Shown here piece after piece: positions 48,401 through 60,400 of a DNA stretch of 64,000 nt. Where the stretch lies: positions 8,294,408 through 8,358,407 of the forward strand of contig OZ037771.1 of the NCBI GenBank assembly GCA_964035545.1. The letters run 5' to 3'. The notes beneath the pieces are model-generated. The model had not been told where the DNA came from and ran no database searches. It saw only the letters and a program-made list of their open reading frames with translations. Origin of the DNA: Bugula neritina. Taxonomy: Eukaryota; Bryozoa; Gymnolaemata; Cheilostomatida; Bugulidae. Every line of letters begins with the position of its first letter. Within the stretch, counting starts at the first letter, position 1. A program made the position numbers and the translations under genes.

Positions 48401-51400
48401 ATATACAGCTATAAACAATCTCAGGTGAGTTGAGAGAAGTTGAATAACCTGCAAATTATAGACAAATCGTATTAGCAATATCCAATTTATTAGGATGTAA
48501 ATGCATTGTGTTCACACATAAACTATGCTATGCATGCTGAAACTATAAAGCTCCCAATTGTGAATAGTTGTGAGCAGAACTGTTATCTCAGAAGCTGGAT
48601 AAGCTAATTGTCATATACCAGCCATACTTATGGCAAGTGTTTCCATAAATAGACTCAACTATGTCGTCTCATTATTGTGAAGGGAAGAAGTGCTGCTGTA
48701 GTGGCACTTGCTAAATATGATGACAGTGTGAACATTAGTAGCTGACATCAAAGCTGATAGGTTGTCAGTCTACATAAAATTACCCCTCCCCCTCCTACTG
48801 TAAATGATATGTTCATGTAGAGGAAAGAGATTGTGCACCTATTATATTACACACCACAAATATCACTGATTATTTCGGTCTAGTTGCTATGAATGCATTT
48901 TAATTACATGAGCATAGCTATTCTGTTTTATACTTGAGTTCTATGTGAACCAAATATAAAGGTGAGGTGTATAATGATTTATGTCAACTTTTAAAATTAG
49001 TTGAATAATATTTTCTGAGTGGAAGTGTTATTCCAGCACAAATTTTTCAGTCTTGAATTTAGTTTTGCACACAAAATATTTCTCATCTTTGACTGACTGC
49101 TCAGGTCGTGTGCCAATCTGTCTAGCCACGAAACTTACATGAAAGGTGCGTCTCTCACGTAGGTTTGTCTCTGCATCCTATAATCAGCCTACAACTACAA
49201 ATAGTGTTTTGTTTGGCATGCAACACTAACCTCTGATTGGTTGATGGGAGAGTGTAAACACAAGATCATTGAGTTGTGAGGGTATCATGTTTGAGGGCAG
49301 ATAACTAACCGTCCCTTCCTCAACATTCAAGTTGTAAACCAAAGCCTCTCCATCTTCTACAGATATTTTACAAAATGGAACTGTATATTGAGAATATATT
49401 ACTATGCTAGAAACAAACCATTACTGGACTGGTTTTGGTTAATTTTTTTAACCAATATACCTTTTATTGGTTTTCAAATACAATAAATGGATCCACTAAA
49501 TAATCTCTATTTGTTGAACATCTAGTCCCTTAAAATAATAGAAGGAAACTATTGATCAAAGCAAAGTGTTTTACAGCTTTCCCAGTTGCAATAGACTGCC
49601 TAACGCCGTTTCTTTCTCCTTTCCATCCTACTTAATATTTAGTTTGTTTTAGGTTTTTTCAAACATATCAAGTTGGGACACTGTTTTCAAAAGCACTAAT
49701 AAACTTTTTACAAAGCTCAATAGTTTCTTACAGACTTGCTTTTCACAAGAACCGGGCTGCAGTGAGCAGTTTATATCCAAACCTAGCAATAAGTTTAGTT
49801 TAGTTTAGGGTTAGTTGGCATAAAACTCAAGTAACGCTAATTTTTTTAAATACATAATAAAAGGAAACTGGGATTTTACGTGAACCAAAAGATGGACACC
49901 TTAAGCTAAAATTCCAAGAAGTATAAGTAAGAGTAGAGGCTTACCATAAGTAGGAAAGCCATCATCTACTGGCACAATTCTCACTCGTACATGAACCGGG
50001 ATGTGGTGCATTCCATCCGACACGTCTATTAGTACAGAGTCTGTAGTGGCTCCACTAGTGGATGATGTGTACACAACTCCTCCATTAAATATATCTGTCT
50101 TGGAAAACTTACTTCCTTCCATTACATCTACTCCTATTATACAATGAGACACATAGAAATGTGATAGCAACTAATTGCATCACGTCATACTGAGTATGAT
50201 TGGCTATTTTAGTAAAAAAAGGAGTCAGATTTCAAGCAGAAAAATTCTGTAGCTTCTAAACCTCAGTATTCTAATAACGCTAGTTCTGTTTGCTAACTTG
50301 AACAACTAATATAATTTTTCACTTAGAAGTCAACTGTAACTCTTAGATCTGTTCCATCACCTGTGTTACTAAGGTGTTGTCTGCCACAGCTGACTGAAGG
50401 GATTGAGTACAGGTAGTTGTGTTGATACTATACACAAGCTTAGCACTTATTACTAAAATACAAACCTTGTAGCTTCAGTTTGCCGTTCCTCGGTGGTCGC
50501 TCAACAGTGAACGTGAGTGACTCATCAGAAGTGTCGGCATCGACAGCGTCAAGGTGACTGGGCATGATGATCACATAGCCATTCTCAAACACTTGCAACG
50601 GTTTTACCACAACTACTGGTGGCTGATTATTGATTGGCTGAACAAACACCTTCAGAAACTGACCTATATTGAAATCATTTGTAGGAAAGCATTACACACG
50701 ACTTTGACTAGAGAAACCTGCAAATCGGCCACAACAGTTGCCCCTATGAAAGGCATTTTAAGCATATCTATAAATTAATTTAAGCTATATAACATATTTT
50801 ACAAAAATATAAAAACTCAGTCACTCCATTATCTAACCAACTAAAACAGAATTAGTTGAGTTGTCATACCAACCTGTTTCAGCATTTCCACTGGAATCTT
50901 TTACATCAAATGTTACTTGAATAAGGTGAGGTATAATGCCAATCTCTCCGAAAGCAGGTTTGTAGGATATCTTGCCTTTGCTGAGCTCAGCTTGCGTAAA
51001 CTCAGACACAGTGACATCAGGTCGGTCAGAGTAAACCAGATCACCTGGCAACTAAAAGCCAAACTTACCTCTTACATTACAGAAATGAAGAAGTATGCAT
51101 TTTACAGTTTTAAGTCTAACTAAAATCCAAACTTTAATCTGCAAGTTCTAAACACATAACTGGTTCCACTGATCCTCAATGATATAGTTAGTAAAGTGTG
51201 AATTGGTTAAAGGCAAGAACCGATTAAGAAATGAGAGAATATGTTCCACATCCTTTGAGCACTCAGTTAATAGTTTCTCCTTTGTTCTATCCATGGACAT
51301 TTTTCATTAATAGCTCTTTCATATGGAGAAATATATGTCATCCTTGCAGATATTTACATTATACTTTATTGCAGCTAAATTCTCATGTGAGTGAAATATA

Positions 51401-54400
51401 CAAAACCAATCGATGTAGGCATTCTTTTATAACTCAAAAGGCTTTCTAACAGTTTTATTCTGTAATGAGCTACAAGAATATTAAGCGATTCCTCTACTTA
51501 CTTGTCATGCTAAACTTTGATGAAACTAATATACTAAAACTTTATAACTCTTAGATGCACAGATCAAACTCAGCAGTTAAGCACCAGTCTCATGGCTGAT
51601 GGAGAAAAGAAACAGACACCTTTAACTTGTAGCTTTGTTTACCTGCGTGTCAGAAAGAGAGGTGATAAGAGTGATGGAGTAAATTATATCTTTATCTTGA
51701 CTTCCTGCGTCAACATAACGCAAAACTGTATCTTCAATGACTGTGATTTGACCTTCCAATACAGTGAGGTGAAAACTTGCATCTGCAACAAACATTCTTC
51801 TTTAGCATTGAAATGAAAATTAATGTTTCGCTTACTAAAAACAAATGAATTCAAACAGTAAGATAGTTATTTCAAACCTATAGATGGCGTGGGTGCCTCT
51901 ACATCTCTTTGTAAAACCTTGACTTCAAATGACTTTGAAGGAGAAATATTGGGTGGAGAATTGTCATCTCTTAGTTTGAACTTGATTGTGTCAGTCATTG
52001 GAAGGTTTTGGGCACTGGCCGTGTATTTATAGTTCAAGTAGCCTATCAAATCAAAAATAAAATAAACAGTATGGAGAGGATTAGTAGTGTGAATATTTTA
52101 TTTGATTGGCAGGCTTGAAAGAAATATGAAATGATTTTATCAGATATTCATTTCGACTCTTAGTAGAATATTGACTAGCTGGTCACAGAAAACTATAATT
52201 TTTATTCACAGCATAGTTAATCATAAACAAAGACAACCTAACTAACTACTAGCCCAATCAGTTTACAATTGAGAGCTTGATCAGTATCTTAGACAGCACA
52301 TTAAATTAGAAATATGCAAAATATTATTTACACACTAGCCTACTCAACTTTGAAAATTACAAATAATAAAAAAAGAATTTATTTTAGAAACTGATTTGTT
52401 AATAAAAGAGTTGGTAAACCAATTAGAGATTACCACACCATTATCAATATCTCTCTGTGTCCATGAAGTCACTACTTTCTCCCAGATTTGCCCAACTTGT
52501 CTCCAATTTCTGGTATCAGTAGGTAGTTTCTTGTGTAAGACTAGATGACCAACAGCTGAGTACGGCTGCTCTAAGGTGAAGGTCACCAGAGAGTCCTCAG
52601 AGTCTTCATCATGAGCTCTGAAAGACATGGAGGCATCATCAATCAACTTTAAGTAGAATAGCAATAACAAGCCTTTATTTTTATGCAACAAATAGGATAC
52701 ATTGAGAGCCCCGTTTAATCTATGTGTAGTTGTCATACCTCAAATAGATGGGCGTTATCATGCTTTAAGTGCATAGTAATTGTCATACCTCAAGAGTATG
52801 AGAGTTTACATATTCTAAGTGTATGGGAGTTATCATACCTCAAATGTATGGGAGTTATCTGAACGGTCAGTCCTTTGAACACCTGAAGGCCAGTGTTGAC
52901 CAGTAGAATGGGGGCGGTGTCATCAACAGGAAACACCATAACAGGAAACAGAAACTCTATCTGTAAAACAGACAGTAGAAGTTCTTAGTTAATGGGATTA
53001 GACCGACACACACTAGACACACATGTATTATGGCAGTTTATAAAATTTAGTCAGACAACTCTAATTTATATCTTGAAACAAGGTTAGCCGAATTTAATAA
53101 AGAGTTAAAATTCCACATTAGTGAATTGTACAGAATAGTATAATGTATTACAGAAGAGACAACACTCTAGGGAAAAGCCAATGTCTAGTGGTTAAAGTAT
53201 AACACAAGGTCAGGGGGTCGATCCCCAGCAAAGGCCACTGGTAATATTAAGAAGGGCATTCAGTCACAATTGCTGGAGGTAGGTGCAGTAATAGAGAAAT
53301 TGAGAAAAGCTTGTTTTCTGGATTAGAAAAGTAGCAAAAGAAGTTATGTTCTCGCAAGAATTTCAGCCCGAGCCCCAAACCAAAATTTATTGAGAAATTT
53401 AAAGAGCTTAGGCTATCTCAATTCCCCCACTACTGCTCCTAAATGAATTGCTGATTTGTCATAATAAAATAAATCTTTAACCAACTTAAAATGCTGTTAC
53501 TATCAGATGTTGTTTTAGGGATGGAGACTATAAACATATGTGGAAAAACTACTCTAGTAACACTGCCCCTTCATTAATAGCTACTCTGTATTAGTTCACC
53601 TCATGTTGACCGTCAGATGCCTTGAATATGATGTTATCAGTGAGAGTGTTGGAGCCGTCATGCACATACACGACACCGTCATTAAGATCTGCGACAGTGA
53701 AATAGTTCCGAGAGTTGGGTGCAATCAAACTTCCGTGATTCAGTCCGTACTCGACGGTCAGTTTGACTTCCTCCAAATTATCTTCATCAGCAATCTGCAG
53801 ATTACTCCTGCTAGTGAGACGGCCCCGCTCACCCTCATGCAGTCTCAAACCTTTCACAGAATACATAGGCTATCAACATTAGCATCCAGAAATTTCATGG
53901 TTATAGGCAGATACAGACACTTCAAGCATCGTGTTCCTATAGTCAGACTTGCAAGACAGGTTTAGTAGTTTCATTATAATATTTGCAATACATTCAAGAT
54001 TATAACACATTTCACTACTACTAAATTTACCTGTCTCATTAGTATTTTAGAATTCTAGTTGATTTTTTCAATTTATAAATTTTCAGTTCATTTTTTTTAT
54101 TTCTTAGGCAAATGTAAAATGTAGCTCTAGCCACAATATCATGTAGTAATATTCATAACATTGTTATTGTAATACGATGGGCATTACAATATAGTAATAT
54201 AGTTGGTAATACAACTATGATATAGCAGTTATAATATGGACAAGGAATGCCCTATTGCTGCTAACAATCTACACACAAAATCTAAAACTTGTTATGGTCT
54301 GTGTCACACATTAACTTACCAATATTTTTCACAACAAGAGGAGACAATGTATCCATCGGTCTAACAGTCACCCTCAGGTCAAAAGTGTTGGTGGATTTCA

Positions 54401-57400
54401 GACCCTCCCCATCCATGATGTAGAGTGGAACTCTTACTATTCTTATTTCATCACTATCTTGACTCGGTGGTCTAAACATCATACACAGTCAGTTGGCATT
54501 ATTATTAATATCATTATATTAATAACATTTATGGTAGGGGTAACCAGGAACGGTCATAGGGGCACAAAAAGCCGGTCAGATTGTAAGAGAACTTATTGAC
54601 TTAGAGTTGTGATTTTTTCTTTAATAGAAAAGAAATAACATAATTATTCAGCTATTGTATTTTCAGCACTTGGAGAAGCTACATGTTGAAGAGGTGAGTC
54701 ATAATCTGTTTTTAGATACTTTTTGCAAATTTTTTAAGATGTCATCCAAGCTTTATAACTTTTTATACTTAAAGGTGATAAGCCTAGTTTTTACTAATAT
54801 TATTGCCACCCCTTGTCTCTGCCTTGCTTAACTAGCATAACAGCAAATTCTAAAGCAAAATTTTCTTTATGACGCATTTATCTTTAACTTTGTGCCCTGG
54901 TTACCTCTACACATTATATGCATTCGATTTTAAACCATAATACTTATTAGCTAACGCAGAAATTCCAATATAGAATAGGCTGCTTAGATATTATGATATG
55001 TTTCTACTTTTTCCAAATGTACATTAAAAGACATTACTTGTATGCAATTTTCAACAGCAGCAGATCAGCTTGTGTGAACGACTCTACCGGCAAGTGTATA
55101 TCGTCAGTAGACACGATGTCTCCAGAGAAATCATCTGCAAGTAGAGAACAATGTTACTCACTAAATTTATACTGTGTTATTATGACGCATTAGTGATTAC
55201 AGTTTTTTGAATTCAGAGTTTTCTTTTTACAGACCAAACAAAAATTCCCATAAATATAGAAAATAACTGAGTTAAGATTATACTGTTGATAGAATACAAT
55301 CTTCTGCTGATATGACAAAGAACATTTATAACTAATAAATAACTATACTAGTAATTGTCTTCTCTCTGAATGAATAATTTATTATATTACCCACAATACT
55401 TCTCTTCTTCTACATACATAAAATACAACACTCGTGTCAACCACAACTCTACTAAATTCATCCTAATATTTAGCACAACCAAGATGGCATCATTCTTCAA
55501 CTCAACATACACTACTGCTGATTGCTACAGGTTATAAAACATTCAACAAAAACCAAGTGTTGGGGAGAAATTGTTTTGATACAAATTTGGTTTAGATTTT
55601 AGTTGGTTAGTAAGATAGTCAATGTTATTTAACACCAATATATTATTCAAACATCTACCACCTCTACTACCATAACTAAGTACTATCCTCACAAATACCA
55701 CAATAACCACTATTACTATTACTATACTATCACTATGTCGTTACTGCCACTACTACCATTATTACTACCATCATTACCACTTTATTAGATAATAGCTGTA
55801 GAACTGCCAAAGACACTCATTTTTCCTTGAATTGATTCTTAGATCAGCAAATACGACAGTAATTGCAAGATGCTCTAGGCACATGGGTTATAACAGCAGT
55901 ATCTACCTACCATCAGCTATTATGAAAATGAGGTCCTGAGTTGGAGTGAAGTCATCTAGAGCACTTAAGATAGAGGTGTTGAGAGCTGTGATCATAAACT
56001 GGTTGACAGACAGCTGCAGGAGAGAGGTTTCACTAAAAGAGAATGGAATACACATAACTGATACAGTTGTAGCCTTCCCTTGAATATAACTAATATTAAC
56101 ATTTGCTTTTATATGCACATCACAAATTTTTCAGTCGATATAAAATTATTTTTCTGAAAAAATTAATTGCAATTTATTGCTAAATTGAGACAGCAAAAAG
56201 AAAGCTAGAAACAGAGTGGCCTACCACATAAAACCAAAGAGCTTAAGATACTGCAGCTGTGTTTTATTCAATGATTATAAATTACATTTTTCTAAACATA
56301 ATTGTGTGAAATTCTTCAAAAAGGTTTTTATCGACACTGCTTTATATAATTATTCATTAAAAACTATTGGAGAATAATTAGTGTGGCATTAATCCAACAT
56401 TTTTAGTTTGATAAAAATTGCAGGCGCTACTCAGAAAAAATAAGACAACTTCTATTAAAACCAAAAGTTAATGAAATATATCTTGCAAACTATTCTATCA
56501 AAACTACGGAGCAGTATACTACAGCTGGTGTCATATTTCTAATGAATTATGGACTTTCTAGAGCAAAAAGAGAACAATAAATAAATGCATTACAATTTCA
56601 ATATTTACACATGTATAATATACATATTTTGCAGCAAGATAAAAATATCTTTTAAGCACTAACCAGTCATTTATCACACTTTATGTGTAATCTGACATCT
56701 ATGTACACAAGACATGGCCTTGCAGCTACTATGCAGTATGCACTTGGTAACATTACATCCTTTAGCAATATTACACTGCATATACCTATTTATACTCCAT
56801 ACCCAACCTAATTGTGTGTCTACCACCTAACTCACCTAAAATTACTTGCTATTACTAATATATTATTATTATTATTACTAATAATTTTATATCACTATTA
56901 CTATAATATTACTATTACCATATAACTAATACTATACTTACAATTATAATGCTTCAAATTAAAGGTGAATGTCACAATGAATCAACAACAAAAACCTAGA
57001 CTACTGTAGCATTGTATAGCTACAGCACTGTAGTATTGTAGCATTATACATCTACAGTACTGTAGTATTGTAGCATTGTACGTCTACAGCACTGTAGTAT
57101 TGTAGCATTGTACGTCTACAGCACTGTAGTATTGTAGCATTGTACGTCTACAGCACTGTAGTATTGTAGCATTGTACGTCTACAGCACTGTAGTATTGTA
57201 GCATTGTACGTCTACTGCAGCACTGTAGTACTGTAGCATTGTACGTCTACAGCACTGTAGTATTGTAGCATTGTACGTCTACAGCACTGTAGTATTGTAG
57301 CATTGTACGTCTACAGCACTGTAGTATTGTAGCATTGTACGCCTACAGCACTGTAGTATTGTAGCATTGTACGTCTACAGCACTGTAGCAATGTAGCATT

Positions 57401-60400
57401 GTACGTCTACAGCACTGTAGCAATGTAGCTATACAATAAACTCAAAACATATCTTCTTAAACAAAATTAAAGCTACGGAAGTAATGCCTGTGTCTCAGAG
57501 CAGATAATAACTTCTATAAACATTTACAGTGTGAGCCTATCATTGGCTGTGTTAAATTATTAATAATTAGTTTGAGTCATGTCACGAAAGTAAAGGAGTG
57601 TCTACATAAAATTATGCCATGACAAAACAACTTCGAACTTTTTCCACAACATGCAATCAGCTAAATTGAGCCAAAAGACATTTAAAAGAAGAAAACTCCA
57701 AGTTACAATACGTATTTATGCCATATAAAAGAGTTGGATCCATTAGAGATGTGAAAACTTGGTGTGAGTATTGAAACTGATGTTAGCCAACTAAGTGGTA
57801 AAACATTATAGTATTATCAGTATCTTACTGTTTGCTCCTGAATTAAATTATGTTTTTCTTAATCTCAGTAGATGAAAGGGTAAGAATTGAAGAACAATAG
57901 TACGCTGTGTTTACCTCCAGGAAGTTCAAATTGACCATTCAAGTTGATGATTGCACATACTTGGAATTCAACACAGATATCATACTGAATGTACATTATA
58001 TAATATGAAAGATGCACTGCAGGCTAGCCGTAGGCAATGACATGGTACTTCAACATCATACCTGCACATGTGGGACATGCAAGCTGCTGAAATATTTCTG
58101 GACACTGCTATAACTTATCTAAATCTTAAGGTTTCATTAATATCTACTTTAACCTAGGTGGTTTTCTACTCTAGACATAGCTGTGATATAACACCTAATA
58201 AATGTGTTGATTTACAGCAGAAAAAATGCATATTTATAATGTAGTAGTAACACAATTATTTCCAATAATAGAAGTTGCTTGGCCACTAGCTAGAGCTAAA
58301 CTAAATAAAAATCCGTTTAAGATGAGGCAGGAATATTATCACCCAGCTCAGGTGAACTTAAATGAACTCAGCAAAGCTTAGCTATTTTATGGTAAAACGA
58401 TTTTGGAAATTCAATGGTCAAAGTAGCTAATCACGAACATATACTAAGCAGTAACCAGCTTAGAGTAAACAGACACCATTCAGACTGACTGTGGAAAGAT
58501 GCTATCACTCTGACACTAATAATAATGAGTTGGTAATTTATTCAGCTCTGCATTGACAACTTTGCTGGAATAACATTCAGATTGTTTCAATGAAATACTG
58601 GCTAATTTACATCATAAATATTATGAAAATATTGACCAACTTGTCAGCTATTACCTGGACCTGTCCTGTGCTGTATAATATTTGATATATAATAGTGATA
58701 ACAATGCAAAGGTGACAGGTAAATCATATCAATATATCAAATATTTCAGAATGTTTGTCTCTCAATGGCTTCCAGCCATGCAGAGTATCAACTTCAATTC
58801 AATTCTAAGAGATGTTATAAAAATGTATTCTGGGAGTTGGATACAGTTACCTTCCCTAACCTATAAAAAACTCACACAAGTTTATAGTCACCGTCCCAGT
58901 GAGAAATCCCTGATGGAAAGGATTTTTTAAAGAAGGCTAAGGACTTTTTCAAATGGGGCACAGGAGGAATTATGACTAGATGCTCTCCTAACATCACCAA
59001 TAACCTTTACTGGGGTTCGAACCCATGACTTACTAAGCCAAATGCTCTAACCCCCTAGACCACGGCTGTTCCCTAATGTTCCCTAGGCTATAGTTTATGC
59101 ATATATGATTGCACTGGACAACTACTTGTACCGACACTATCTGTTGGAACTTGGACTTTTTCTGATTTGGGCATTTTTCAGAAAAAGAGAACTGTGTTTC
59201 CATGACTAAACCGGGTAGGTACACTGTACATGTATATTTACCAAGCACTCTATTATAAATACCATATCGAAGGTTACTGCCAGAGAGTGCACATTAAGCT
59301 TGTCCTCTTTCAAAATATTATATGTGAAGAGAAGAGCATCTAAGAATTGAACATTTTGTTTCTATTTTGGACAATAACAGATGAAATATGTTTCAATTGT
59401 AAAGGCATTGTAGTGTCAAAAGGCATACTCAAGAGAACAAAAGGTGAAACTGTAAAGCAATGATTAAACAAGACATTTAGGTAGCCCATGATTGGGGATT
59501 AGCAAAGGTTGAATGAAAGAGTAAGCAAGATTTTGTGGTTTTCATCAATACAAAGCAAATAGGTTGTCACTATGCCAATATTTTAATATTAAATGCAAAC
59601 CATTGTCAACTGATAATACATGAACTAGTTGTAAACAGTAAATTAAAAAGGATTTGTTTTACTTTCAATGATGTTAAACTGTGATTAATTATGTTCAAAC
59701 TGCAGAGTTGTGTTGGATATCAGTGTAGCCTACAACCAGTGGGTCTTCTAGCCTGAGTAAAGCATGTTATGACACTCCACCAGACTAGGTGTTAGTATCA
59801 CTAGCAACTCCTATGGAGCTTATACCAATATGGCCTCCCATACACATCGCACTAAATAGATTTTTTGCACTCCGTTCTACTGTTATATCAATTAATCACT
59901 GATAAGCCCAGCTATTATCATAATTCCAATTGAAAAATCCTATAATATGTACATTTTTTTATTGTTCTGGAAAGAAGTGGAATTGTGTAACTGTCATTCC
60001 AGAGGTAGAAAGCCAGGCAGGCACTAGTATATGTGTGAGAGACTATAAGCATTGCTAGACTGTTGTCACTGTGGAGGGACATGGAAGTTGCAGTTGTTAC
60101 TAACAGCTCCAGTTCTTAGATACTTTGTTCAATATGAAATAATACAACTCTAAATTTTACACCCAAGTGTCAAGCAAAATTATAAACTAATATAAGAAAA
60201 ACATAACTGCATCTTTATATCCAACAGAAGCTTTCTTAAATATATACAAAGTTTTTACCTGAAGTGGGGTGGTTGATTATCCGTTCCATCTTCTATTGTA
60301 ATAGGAATGAAGAACCATTGCTTTTTTACTATCTCAGAATTAGATGCATTTCTGATGGTAACAACAGCGTGTAAATAGTCTGCTTTAGGGGAGGATATAG

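Noticed and set aside
52740-52838. A duplicated FREM2-like coding exon
   Set aside because: Only the last 20-odd bases of the exon and its donor are copied; the copies lack an acceptor and open frame.
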